64,000 nt of DNA from Terebella lapidaria (Eukaryota > Annelida > Polychaeta > Terebellida > Terebellidae): the NCBI GenBank assembly GCA_949152475.1, contig OX424555.1, forward strand, positions 99,853,515 to 99,917,514, written 5' to 3'. Positions 13,001-23,575 of this stretch are shown here, piece by piece. Each line of letters starts with the position of its first letter. The stretch's first letter is position 1. The notes beneath the pieces were generated by a model. That model made no database searches, was not told the DNA's origin, and saw only the letters and a program-made list of their open reading frames with translations. Made by a program: the position numbers and the translations under genes.

Positions 13001-13533
13001 GGTGATGCTGGAACTGTTTCTGGTCCATACTGTGCCGCTTCATCGACGACACGACGTCGCGACTCAGGCTGTATGTCTGGATCCTGAAGGTCAAGGTCGG
13101 ACCGCGAGGCAGCCGCATCACTCGTAGATAACTTGCCATCTCAGTCTTCGTGAATGTGAGGAAGTGAGAAATGTTCAGTGGACCTGCCACACTGACAAAA
13201 TCCTTCAGATGATTTTTTCTCCGCACCTGTAAAAAATGGTTCATTAAAGCTACATCTATATTTAACGTGATGTAATCTCAATACGTTTAGATCTTGATTC
13301 TGGATAAATTTGTCACAAGCCACAACTGTGCCCATCTGGAGTAAAAGTGTGGTATATCAAGCTTGTACCTTGAGTCTCGAGCCTGTGAATGGCTCCATCA
13401 CTCGTCTCATATCTGTGACAAGGCTGGATATGTTCTTGCCAACATTTCCTCGTTGGAATACAAGAGAATGTGGGAATTTTTTGAGTTCCTCCTCCACAGC
13501 TGCCCCCAGATCACTTTTGTCTTTCTTACTCAC
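10037..13533 (-). CDS. ppan: Peter Pan / SSF1 homologue (Brix-domain ribosome biogenesis factor), 5' exon not found
   Basis: Nine minus-strand exons join in frame with GT-AG borders: 13533-13369, 13226-12903, 12705-12629, 12515-12408, 11755-11642, 11547-11404, 11310-11162, 10530-10438 and 10275-10037 (stop TGA at 10039-10037), giving about 470 residues. The product matches the Peter Pan/Ssf1 family throughout: FPHSLVFQRG and MRRVMEPFTGSRLK in the first exon, then LKDFVSVAGPLNISH, RLPRGPTLTF, MTTMFQNLFPSINVNK, LTEIGPRL, and a Lys/Arg-rich C-terminus with an acidic 'DDDSEEDNAAYY' patch. The Brix domain spans roughly residues 20-290. In yeast and animals the protein acts in the nucleolus in 60S subunit assembly and 27S pre-rRNA processing. 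The family's short basic N-terminus with the initiator Met is missing: an acceptor (TTTCAG) precedes 13533, but no upstream coding exon is visible before repeats begin near 14160. The gene may have a distant first exon or be truncated. Confidence 0.93.
10545..11098. repeat. 16-bp minisatellite in a ppan intron
   Basis: The intron between ppan exons 11310-11162 and 10530-10438 is almost entirely a tandem array of a 16-bp unit, ACAAACACCACATGAC, with variants such as ACAAACGCCACATGAC and shortened ACAAACACATGAC. Cys/Val-rich open frames on the minus strand (CVMWCLCHVVFV type) follow from this unit and are not genes. The array should be length-variable between individuals. Confidence 0.9.
11945..12430 (-). 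repeat. ~20-bp minisatellite spanning a ppan exon-intron junction
   Basis: On the minus strand the end of ppan exon 12515-12408 reads GCGAATACATGCTCAG followed by the donor GTCAGC. The adjoining intron repeats this junction many times as a 19-21-bp unit, for example GTCAGGGTATACATGCTCAG, down to about 11945, with increasing divergence (AGTATGTATTCACTGACC type on plus). Each well-kept unit carries CAG|GTCAG or CAG|GTTAG, a potential 5' splice site. The array seems to have grown from the exon-intron boundary itself. Confidence 0.8.
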
Positions 13534-14160
13534 CTGAAATACAAACAACAAATCAAGCAAGTATTCACCACCACATTAGGTTTCTGGCATAAAGCAAGTA
13601 GTACCAAGGGTGCTGTAGCTTACCAGCAGATAATGAGAATTGCAGAGTATTGATTTCCAAAATAAAAATTGTTACACTATGAAAAAAATAATTTATTGGA
13701 GGTTTTGGACATCTTGGGGTTTTGGACATGTCCAAAAGGTATTTTGGACGGACAGTTAACTCTGGTTTTTACCATCCCCGTCCAAAACCTGCCAACCCTG
13801 ATGTCACATCCAAAATGTAACATTGAACATCATAAACGATTTTTCTCTTGAATATTATTTTTTTGTACATAATATTTCCATTGTCTAACTAGACGCTTCC
13901 GGTCGCCTACCGTCGGCTACCGCTTGAGTGTATCCCCCATAGCCCTATCATCCCTGTTGCCCCAAATATATTACTGATAATTATATGAAAAACAACTAGA
14001 ACAAGGGCAAAAATGATTACCACAGAATTGTAAAATCTTAAGCCACAATTGTTTTGTTTTCCACCAATCACCACTGAAATCACTGCAAACGAATTTCCAT
14101 TTCGACATGTTCGATAAAATAACAGCCAGATCAAACTTTTCATCTAAAGTTTATATTTCA
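13534..14160. other. Upstream flank of ppan, no exon recognised
   Basis: It contains an internally repetitive stretch (13690-13800, TTTTGGACAT/GTCCAAAA in both orientations) and AT-rich DNA. I looked on the minus strand for the expected basic N-terminal exon of ppan and found no ATG followed by a Lys/Arg-rich frame and a donor. A candidate promoter was not evident. Confidence 0.4.
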
Positions 14161-14164
14161 AGAA

Positions 14165-14565
14165 TATTTGACAAACTTGAGTCCAAGTTGAAATTCAAAG
14201 TAAAAATTGACCAAAACTGCATTTCAAGTTGAAGAAATTGGAGCTATGTCGAACTTTTCACATATTTCATGGATGTAACCGAATAAGTTAACATTATTTT
14301 TACTAGTTAAGTCTATTATTGACCACAATAAAAATAGTTAAGTCAAGAAATATTTTTTATTGGGCTCAACAAGGTAAAGGTTCTGTCCAGTAGAGATTTT
14401 GTGGCTTTAACCAAATAAGTTAACATTATTTTTGCTAGTTGAGTCTATTATTGATCTCAATAAAAATAGTTAAGACAAGAAACATTTATTATTGAGCTGA
14501 ACAAGATAAAGGTTTTGTCCAGTACAGATTTTGTGGGTGTAACCGAAAAAGTTAACATTATTTTT
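14165..14565 (-). repeat. Inverted copy of the 120/130-bp tandem repeats
   Basis: This segment matches the 22852-24600 arrays in opposite orientation: phrases such as AACTGCATTTCAAGTTGAAG, GTTAACATTATTTTTACTAG and TATTATTGACCACAATAAAA recur there as reverse complements. About three 130-bp units are present. The end of a family X element is inserted at 14566, directly after a GTTAACATTATTTTT phrase of the last unit. Confidence 0.65.
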
Positions 14566-14760
14566 AGGTTACCGGACCTGTGGTCTGAAAACCTATTGGC
14601 ATGGCGTTGTGTCCGTCGTTTGTCGGCGTTGGCGGCGTCCGTCAACAATTTTATCTTTAAAGTTTACGATTGGATCTTTCTGAAATTTCGCACAAAAATA
14701 CCTAAAAATATTTCGAGAGGGGATTATTTTTTTGTTTTTTTGATTTTCGCTTCTTTTTTT
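14566..14760 (-). mobile_element. Family X fragment (3' end, reverse), outermost of a nest
   Basis: Begins AGGTTACCGGACC, the reverse complement of the family X 3' end, followed by CCTATTGGCATGGCG and the AGTTTACGATTGGATC region. It is cut at 14760, after a T-run, by a second family X 3' end. The rest of this copy was not identified. Confidence 0.6.
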
Positions 14761-14862
14761 GGTTACCGGACCTATGGTCCGATAACCTATTGGCATGGCA
14801 TTGCGTCCGTCATCGTCATCCGCCGTCGTCCGTCGTTGTTGTCGTCGTCCATCTACATTTTG

Positions 14863-16135
14863 AGGTTACCGGACCTATGGTCCGATAACCTATTGCCGTC
14901 GCATTGCGTCCGTCGTCCGTCCACATTTTTATCTTGAAAGTTTACAGGCGGATTTTCCTGAAAGTTTGCACAAAGCTGTCTAAAAATATTTCAAGAGGGG
15001 GTTATTTTTTAGTTTTTTATTTACGCATTTTTCTCAAAATGGCGGCCATTTTTGATGAAAAATGGCCAATTTTGGATTTTGGCAGCCATTTTCTCAAAAA
15101 CTGTCGGCACTTTTTTCCTTCATAATGGGAGCTGCCAGGACTGTACTCATAGAACGCTTGAAGATAGAGTTTAGATATTGGCACTTTCAAATGGGAACTC
15201 ATATATGGCGACTTGTGTGGTGACCTTGAATTTGACCTTGGATGACCTTGAAAGGTCAAAACAGCCATTTTTGGGTCGAAAAATGCTCAGATTTGCACCT
15301 GGTCTGTCTTTTCTCGAAAACTGTCTGATTAGTTTTGAGATTATTGTTTCCAAAAAATTCACCTTATGTACCTTTATGATGTTTATAAGTTTTGTTGCCC
15401 TTGAACTGCCGGTCTCCGTGTGGCGGCCATTTTGAACTTTTGACGGATCAGCGAAAAAAATTTTCTTGCCCCAAATCGCATTACTATCTATTTTGGGTCA
15501 TTTCTAGGCAAAAAATTTTTTTCACCCGTTGAAAAAAATTTGGACTTATGAAATTTTCAGCACTTTTTTCCTTCATAATGTGAGCTGCCGGGACTGTACT
15601 CATAGTACGCTTGAAGATAGAGCTTAGATATTGGCACTTTCAAGTAGGAAGTCATATATGGCGATTTGGGAGGTGACCTTGAATTTGACCTTTGATGACC
15701 TTGAAAGGTCAAATCAGCCATTTTGGGGTAAAAAATGCCCAAATTTGCCTCTACAGATGAAATGCATGTAGATAGAGTTTCAGTTTGCATTATGAACATA
15801 TAGGAAGTCAAATATGAAACAACTTATGATGACCGTGATTTTGACCTTGGATGACCTTGCGTGCTAAATGTCTGGCTTGAAATCTTGAAGGTGGCCTCTG
15901 AAGCATAAACTTTTGCACATACAGGTTAGGATTGTGTATAAGCCTAACCTGTATAAACTTGACCTTAAAGACCTTGAACAGCAATTCTCAAAATCTGAAA
16001 TTGGCCTCTACACACGAAGTACTTGTTGAAAAAGCTTATATGTTTGTATTATGAACATATACGAAGTCATATGGAGCATACCTACAATGCTTAAAACCAA
16101 AATTGTCCGGTAACCTATCTTAGCCCTTGGGCTAA
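14863..16135 (-). mobile_element. Family X element (reverse), complete ends, nested
   Basis: A 1.27-kb copy with both diagnostic ends: AGGTTACCGGACCTATGG at its left (3') end and GTCCGGTAACCTATCTTAGC...GGGCTAA at its right (5') end. Reading its own sense strand, AAAA precedes the 5' end and AAAATG follows the 3' end. Several TGACCTTGAATTTGACCTTG phrases (tandem AAGGTCA half-sites on the other strand) occur at 15220-15700 and 15830-15990. No protein-coding frame is recognisable. Confidence 0.7.
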
Positions 16136-16796
16136 TTTTATCTTTAAAGTTTACAGTCGATTCTTTCTTAAATTTTGAACAAAACTACCTAAAAATATTT
16201 TGAGACGGAGGTACTTTTTAGTTTTGTTGATTTTCGCATTTTTTTTTTCAAAATGGCGGCCAGGCCAATTTTGGACTTTGACGGTCGTTTTCTTAAATTC
16301 TGTTCAATAACTTTTTTTCTTATTGATGCATAACACTGCCCCTGTCACGTATATAAGCTTTGTTACCTTTGAATCGCTCAAAGTGGGCCATTTTGGCCCA
16401 AATGGGACTCAGCCCAAATGGGACTTTCCCATGTTAAATTCTCCTATGCTTTATAATGGGACACATTGTGCTTAATATCTTACTTAATATTGAGATTAGA
16501 GACTAGGAATCAATTGTGGACATATAGGATATGTTATATGCTGAATATTCTAGTGACCTTAAATTTGACCTTTGACCTCATTTTCAAGGTCACAGGACAA
16601 AATGGCTAATATCTCACTTATTATCGACTTTACAACTTAGGAATCAATTGTGAACATACAGGAAATGATATAATCTGAATATTGTCATGACCTTGAATTT
16701 GACCTTTGACCTAATTTTCAAAATCACAGGACAAAATGGCCAATATCTCGCTTATTATCAACTCTACAGCTTAGGAATCAATTATGAACATATAGG

Positions 16797-18235
16797 AAAC
16801 TAGACGTCAAGGCCTAAAGATGCCTTGGAGGCATTTCGGTGTGATGATTAATTTATAATATATACTAGATATCGACGAAAATGAAAAATGTCGACTCCGC
16901 AAAAAAATTTACCGTTAAAATAATACCCCTTAGACATGTTTGTCTAGGGCGACGAGTCCGAAAAAAAAGTCTGTTTCGCTCTACGACTCAGTGTTTCCGA
17001 GATATCGACGAAAACGAAAAATGCCAACTCGGCAAAAAATTTTTTAGTCAAGGTCAAAGTTCATCCATAATACATATAAGATAAATGTTGTCTAGAGCGA
17101 CAAGTCCGAAAATAACGTCCGTTTCGCTCTACGACACACCGTTCCCGAGATATCGACGAAAACGAGAAATGCCGACTCGGCAAAATAATTTCGGGTCAAG
17201 GTCAAAGTTCATCAATCATACCCCTTAGACATGTTTGTCTAGGACGACGAGTCCGAAAATAATGTCCGTTTTGCTCTACGACGCACCGTTTCCGAGATAT
17301 CGACGAAAACGAAAAATGCCGACTCGGCAAAAAAATTTCAGGTCAAGGTCAAAGTTCATCCATAATACCCCTTAGAGATGTTTGTCTAGGGCGACGAGTC
17401 CGAAAATAACGCCCGTTTCGCTCTACGACACACCGTTCCCGAGATATCGACGAAAACGAAAAATGCCGACTCGGCAAAAAAATTTCGAGTCAAGGTCAAA
17501 GTTCATCCATAATACCGACTCGGCAAAAAAATTTGGAGTCAAGGTCAAAGTTCATCCATAATACCCCTTAGACATGTTTGTCTAGGGCGACGAGTCCGAA
17601 AATAACGTCCGTTTCGCTCTGCGAAGCACCGTTTCCGAGATATCGACGAAAACGAAAAATGCCGACTCGGCAAAAAAATTTCGAGTCAAGGTCAAAGTTC
17701 ATCCATAATACCGACTCGGCAAAAAAATTTGGAGTCAAGGTCAAAGTTCATCCATAATACCCCTTAGACATGTTTGTCTAGGGCGACGAGTCCGAAAATA
17801 ACGTCCGTTTCGCTCTACGATGCACGGTTTCTGAGATATGCAGGAAGCCTCAAGGATGAATCAGCAAAAAATTATTTCGACCTCTAGGTCAAAGGTTGTT
17901 TGACGGATCGATCCCAAAATCAATAGGGTTCTTCCCTGGTGGTATATGAACCTCCATGCAGAGTTCTGCAACTATTGCGTAAATATTTTTCCAGTTATCG
18001 TCCGGAAACCAAGTCTCAAAATTAGCCTTGATTTCATCCTCACGGACCTCACGGACCTCGGATCCGGCTCAGAAAGAATAGGGTTCTTCCACATATCATT
18101 TCTGACTTGTGGTGAAAATTTGACGAGGATCCGTCAAGGCAATCTAAAGTTATCGTCCGGAAACCAGTGGCGGGAAAAAAAAAAAAAAAAAAAATTCTGC
18201 TAAAACCATAAAGGCATTTCTGCTGAAATGCCTTA
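16797..18235 (-). mobile_element. Family Y Helitron-like non-autonomous element, copy 1
   Basis: On the minus strand the element starts TTAAGGCATTTC with a perfect 10-bp-stem hairpin (18211-18234, loop of 4) and ends ...GGCCTTGACGTCTAG followed by host T at 16798. It interrupts a 134-bp repeat between A and T with no target duplication, and has a 3' hairpin plus CTAG (fits CTRR): all Helitron-like. The canonical 5' TC is absent, so a Helentron/HINE type is the alternative. The interior is a ~147-bp tandem array (about 16870-17870) with TTTCCGAGATATCGACGAAA and GGTCAAGGTCAAAGTTCATC. No Rep/helicase is encoded. Confidence 0.6.
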
Positions 18236-18397
18236 ATTATATACACAGATTATTCTCATGACCTTGAATTTGACCTTTAACCTAAATTTCAAGGTCACTG
18301 GACAAAATGACTAATATCTCACTTATTATCGACTCTACAGGTTATGAATAAATTGTGAACATATAGAAAATGATATAAGTAAAAAGTTAATCAAAAA

Positions 18398-20680
18398 TTA
18401 GCCCAATGGGCTAGAAAGGTTACCGGAGAAATATACAGAGTTAAGCCGAGAAAGTTGAAGGTCAAATTCAAGGTGACCACTGAAATCGCCATATCTCTAA
18501 CCGTGAAAATGGGATCAAAGGTTAAATTCTAGATCACCAAACTACTCAGCATACACCATTTCCTATATGTTCACTATGGACCCCTAAGCTGTAAATTTGA
18601 TAATAAGCGAGATATAAGCCATTTTGTAATCTGACTTTGAAATAAAATGACTGACCTTGAAATTTAGGTCAAAGGTCAAATTCAATATCATTAAAATATT
18701 CAAAATATATCATTTCCTATATGTTCACAATTGATTCCTAAGCTGTAAAGTCGATAATAAGCAAGATATTAGCCATTTTGTCCTGTTGACCTTGAAAATG
18801 AGGTCAAAAGTCAAATTCAAGGTCACTAGAATATTCAGCATATATCATTTCCTATATGTTCACAATTGATTCCTAAGCTGTAAAGTCGATAATAAGCAAG
18901 ATATTAGCCATTTTGTCCTGTTGACCTTGAAAATGAGGTCAAAAGTCAAATTCAAGGTCACTAGAATATTCAGCATATATCATTTCCAATATGTTCACAA
19001 TTGATTCCTAAGCTGTAAAGTCGCTAACAAGCAAGATATTCGCCATTTTGTCCTGTGACCTTGAAAATGAGGTCAAAAGTCAAATTCAAGGTCACTAGAA
19101 TATTCAGCATATATCATTTCCAATATGTTCACAATTGATTCCTAAGCTGTAAAGTCGCTAACAAGCAAGATATTCGCCATTTTGTCCTGTGACCTTGAAA
19201 ATGAGATCAAAGGTCAAATTCAAGGTCACGAGAATATTCAGAATATATCATTTCCTATATGTTCACAATTGATTCCTAAGCTGTAAAGTCGATAATAAGC
19301 GAGATATTAGCAATTTTGTCCTGTGACCTTGGAAATGAGGTCAAAGGTCAAATTCAAGGTCATGAGAATATTCAGCATATAACATTTCCTATATGTTCAC
19401 AATTGATTCCTAAGCTGTAAAGTCGATAATAAGCAAGATATTAGCCATTTTGTCATGTGACCTTGAAAATGAGGTCAAAGGTCAAATTCAGGGTCATAAG
19501 AATTTTCAGCATATATCATTTCCTATATGTTCACAATTGATTCCTAAGCTGTAAAGTCGATAATAAGCAAGATATTAGCCATTTTGTCATGTGACCTTGA
19601 AAATGAAATCAAAGGTCAAATTCAGGGTCATGAGAATTTTCAGCATATATCATTTCCTATATGTTCACAATTGATTCCTAAGCTGTAAAGTCGCTAATAA
19701 GCAAGATATTGGCCATTTTGTCCTGTGACCTTGAAAATGAGGTCAAAAGTCAAATTCAAGGTCACGAGAATATTCAGCATATATCATTTCCTATATGTTC
19801 ACAATTGATTCCTAAGCTGTAAAGTCGATAATAAGGGAGATATTAGCAATGTTGTCCTGTGACCTTGGAAATGAGGTCAAAGGTCAAATTCAAGGTCACG
19901 AAAATATTCAGCATATATCATTTCCTATATGTTCACAATTGATTCCTAAACTGTAAAGTCGATAATAAGCAAGATATTAGCCATTTTGTCCTGTGACCTT
20001 GAAAATGAGGTCAAAGGTCAAAGTCAAGGTCACGAGAATATTCAGCATATATTATTTCCTATATGTCCACAATTGATTCCTAAGCTGTAGAGTCGATAAT
20101 AAGCGAGATATAAGCCATTTTGTGCTCTGACCTTGAAACTGAGGTCAGGGGTCAAATTCAAGGTCACAAGAATATTCAGCATATATCATTTCCTATATGT
20201 CCACAATTGATTCCTAGTCTCTAATCTCAATATCAAGTGAGATATTAGGCATAATGTGTCCCATTATAAAGCATAGGAGAATTTAACATGGGAAAGTCCC
20301 ATTTGGGCCGAGTTTGGGCCAAAATGGCCCACTTCGAGCGATTCAAGCGCAACGAAATTTATAGACATCATAGGAGTACATACGAGGAGTCTTTTGTATC
20401 AAAAAGAAAAAAAGTTACTGAACAGATTTTGAGAAAATGGCCGCCAAAGTCCAAAATCAGGCATTTTTCGTCGAAAACGGTCGCCATTTTGAAAAAAATG
20501 CGAAAATCAAAAAACTAAAAAATACCTCCTTCTTGAATTATTTTTAAGTATTTTTGTGCAAAATTTCAGAAAAATTCGCCCGTAAACAAAAAAGATAAAA
20601 ATGTGGACGACGACGGACGACGGACGACGACGGACGACACGCCATGCCAATAGGTTATCGGACCATAGGTCCGGTAACCT
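18398..20680 (+). mobile_element. Family X element, full-length copy C with 134-bp array
   Basis: A 2283-bp element. The 5' hairpin is TAGCCCAATGGGCTA, then AAGGTTACCGGAG. The 3' end is a near-perfect hairpin (GGTTATCGGACC, ATA loop, GGTCCGGTAACC). Between them lie about 12 units of a 134-135-bp tandem repeat (about 18560-20220): 'CACAATTG' phrases fall at 18726, 18861, 18996, 19130, 19264 and 19398. Each unit holds AGGTCAAAGGTCA or a close variant plus TTCAAGGTCAC. A CCCATTTGGGCC segment, 'AAAATGGC' phrases and a GAC/GGAC-rich run precede the 3' hairpin. It has no coding capacity. Confidence 0.8.
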
Positions 20681-20684
20681 AAAA

Positions 20685-22850
20685 TTAGCCCAATGGGCTA
20701 GTAAGGTTACCGGAGAAATATACAGAGTTAAGCCGAGAAAGTTGAAAGTCAAATTCAAGGTGACCACTGAAATCGGCATATCTCTAACCTTGAAAATGTG
20801 ATCAAAGGTTAAATTCTAGATCACCAAACTATTCAGCATACATCATTTCCTATATGTTCACTATGGACCCCTAAGCTGTAAATTTGATAATAAGTGAGAT
20901 ATAAGCCATTTTGTAATCTGACTTTGAAAATAAAATGACTGACCTTGAAATTTAGGTCAAAGGTCAAATTCAATATCATTAAAATATTCAGAATATATCA
21001 TTTCCTATATGTTCACAATTGATTCCTAAGCTGTAAAGTCGATAATAAGCAAGATATTAGACATTTTGTCCTGTTGACCTTGAAAATGAGGTCAAAGGTC
21101 AAATTCAAGGTCATGAGAATTTTCAGCATATATCATTTCCTATATGTTCACAATTAATTCCTAAGCTGTAAAGTCGCTAATAAGCAAGATATTGGCCATT
21201 TTGTCCTGTGACCTTGAAAATAGATCAAAGGTCAAATTCAAGGTCACGAGCATTTTCAGCATATATCATTTCCTATATGTTCACAATTGATTCCTAAGCT
21301 GTAAAGTCGCTAATAAGCAAGATATTGGCCATTTTGTCCTGTGACCTTGAAAATAGGTCAAAGGTCAAATTCAAGGTCACGACCATTTTCAGCATATATC
21401 ATTTCCTATATGTTCACAATTGATTCCTAAGCTGTAAAGTCGCTAATAAGCAAGATATTGGCCATTTTGTCCTGTGACCTTGAAAATGAGGTCAAAGGTC
21501 AAGTTCAAGGTCACGAGAATATTCAGCATATATCAATTCCCATATGTTCACAATTGATTCCTAAGTCGATAATAAGCGAGATATCAGCAATTTTGTCCTG
21601 TGACCTTGGAAATGAGGTCAAAGGTCAAATTCAAGGTTATGAGAATATTCTGCGTATATCATTTCCTATATGTTCACAATTGATTCCTAAGCTGTAAAGT
21701 CGATAATAAGCGAGATCTTAGCCATTTTGTCATGTGACCTTCAAAATGAGGTCAAAGGTCAAATTCAAGGTCATGAGAATTTTCAGCATATATCATTTCC
21801 CATATGTTCACAATTGATTTCTAAGCTGTTAAGTCGCTGATAAGCAAGATATTGGCCATTTTGTCCTGAGACCTTGAAAATGAGGTCAAAGGTCAAATTC
21901 AAGGTCACGAGAATTTTCAGCATATATCATTTCCTATATGTCCACAATTGATTCCTAAGCTGTAAAATCGATAATAAGTGAGATATTAGCCATTTTGTCC
22001 TGTGACCTTGAAAATGAGGTCAAAGGTCAAATTCAAGGTCATGACAATAATCTGCATATATCATTTCCTATATGTTCATAATTGATTGCTAAGCTGTAAA
22101 GTTGATAACAAGCGAGATATTAGCCATTTTGTCCTGTGACCTTGAAAATGAGGTCGAAGGTCAAATTCAAGGTCATCAGAATATTCAGCATATATCATTT
22201 CCTATATGTCCACAATTGATTCCTAAGCTGTAGACTCGATAATAAGCGAGATATAAGCCATTTTGTGCTCTGACCTTGAAACTGAGGTCAGAGGTCAAAT
22301 TCAAGGTCACGAAAATATTCAGCATATATCATTTCCTATATGTCCACAATTGATCCCTAGTCTCTAATCTCAATATCAATTGAGATATTAGGCATAATGT
22401 GTCCCATTATAAAGCATAGGAGAATTTAACATGGGAAAGTCCCATTTGGGCCGAGTTTGGGCCAAAATGGCCCACTTCGAGCGATTCAAGCGCAACGAAA
22501 TTTATAGACATCATAGGAGTACATATCAGGAGTGTTATGTATCAAAAAGAAAAAAAGTTACTGAACAGATTTTGAGAAAATGGCCACCAAAATCCAAAAT
22601 CAGCCATTTTTCGTCGAAAACGGCCGCTATTTTGAAAAAAATGCGAAAATCAAAAAACTAAAAAATACCTCCTTCTTGAATTATTTTTAAGTATTTTTGT
22701 GCAAAATTTCAGAAGAATTCGCCTGTAAACAAAAAAGATAAAAATGTGGACGACGACGACGGACGACGACGGACGACGACGGACGACGGACGACAGACGA
22801 CGGACGCAACGCCATGCCAATAGGTTATCGGACCATAGGTCCGGTAACCT
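20685..22850 (+). mobile_element. Family X element, full-length copy D, head-to-tail with C
   Basis: A 2166-bp copy that starts four A residues after the end of copy C and repeats its layout: 5' TTAGCCCAATGGGCTAG, 134-bp units from about 20840 to 22370, the 'CCCATTTGGGCCGAGTTTGG' segment, a GAC-rich microsatellite (22747-22806) and the GGTTATCGGACC/GGTCCGGTAACC 3' hairpin. It is followed by AAAA. The head-to-tail placement with only AAAA between copies is unusual for cut-and-paste transposons and is seen in rolling-circle elements or A-tract-targeted insertion. Confidence 0.8.
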
Positions 22851-22851
22851 A

Positions 22852-23575
22852 AAAACTGCATTTCAAGATGACAAAATTGGAGCCAGATCAAACTTTTTGT
22901 CATAAGTTATATTTCAACTCATAATACCTGCCCAACTTGGTTTCAAGATGAAATTCAAACTAAAAGTTGACCAAAATTGCATTTCATGATGACGAAATTG
23001 GAGCCAGATCAAACTTTTCGCCATGAGTTATATTTCAACTCATAATATGTGCCAAACTTGGTATTAAGCTGAAATTCAATGTAAAAGTTGACCAAAACTG
23101 CATTTCAAGATGACAAAATTGGAGCCAGATCAAACTTTTCGTCATAAGTTATATTTCAACTCATAATACCTGCCCAACTTGGTTTCAAGTTGAAATTCAA
23201 GCTAAAAGTTTACCGAAACTGCATTTCAAGATGAAGAAATTGGAGCCAGATCGAACTTTCCATCATAAGTTATATTTTAACTCATAATATGTGCCAAACT
23301 TGGTTTCAAGTTGAAATTCAAACTAAAAATTGACCAAAACTGCATTTCAAGATGACGAAATGGAGGCAGATCGAACTTTTCACCATAAGTTATATTTCGA
23401 CTTATAATATGTGCCAAACATGCTTTCAAGTTGAAATTCAAAGTAAAAGTTGACCAAAACTGCATTTCAAGATGACGAAATTGAAGCCAGATCGAATTTT
23501 TCACCATAAGTTATATTTTAACTCATAATTTGTGCCAAACATGGTCTCAAGTTGAAATTCAAAGTAAAAGTTGAT
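22852..23575 (+). repeat. 120-bp tandem repeat array (6 units)
   Basis: The phrase ACTGCATTTCAAGATGACGA recurs about every 120 bp (near 22858, 22979, 23099, 23219, 23340 and 23460), with CATAAGTTATATTTCAACTC and AAGTTGAAATTCAAACTAAA between. The same repeat appears inverted at 14165-14300. No gene was found. Confidence 0.8.

Larger units (their letters stand above)
14761..18397 (-). mobile_element. Family X element (reverse) hosting two nested insertions
   Basis: The 3' end GGTTACCGGACC is at 14761. The copy is interrupted by another reverse family X element (14863-16135): the broken phrase ACATTTT...TTATCTTTAAAG resumes at 16136. It then runs through ATGGCGGCC and 'CCCATGTTAAATTCTCC' sequence into reverse 134-bp units (16440-16796). 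A family Y element (16797-18235) interrupts a unit after CATATAGGAAA, and the unit resumes at 18236. It ends at 18397 where copy C starts, without its own 5' end. Confidence 0.6.
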
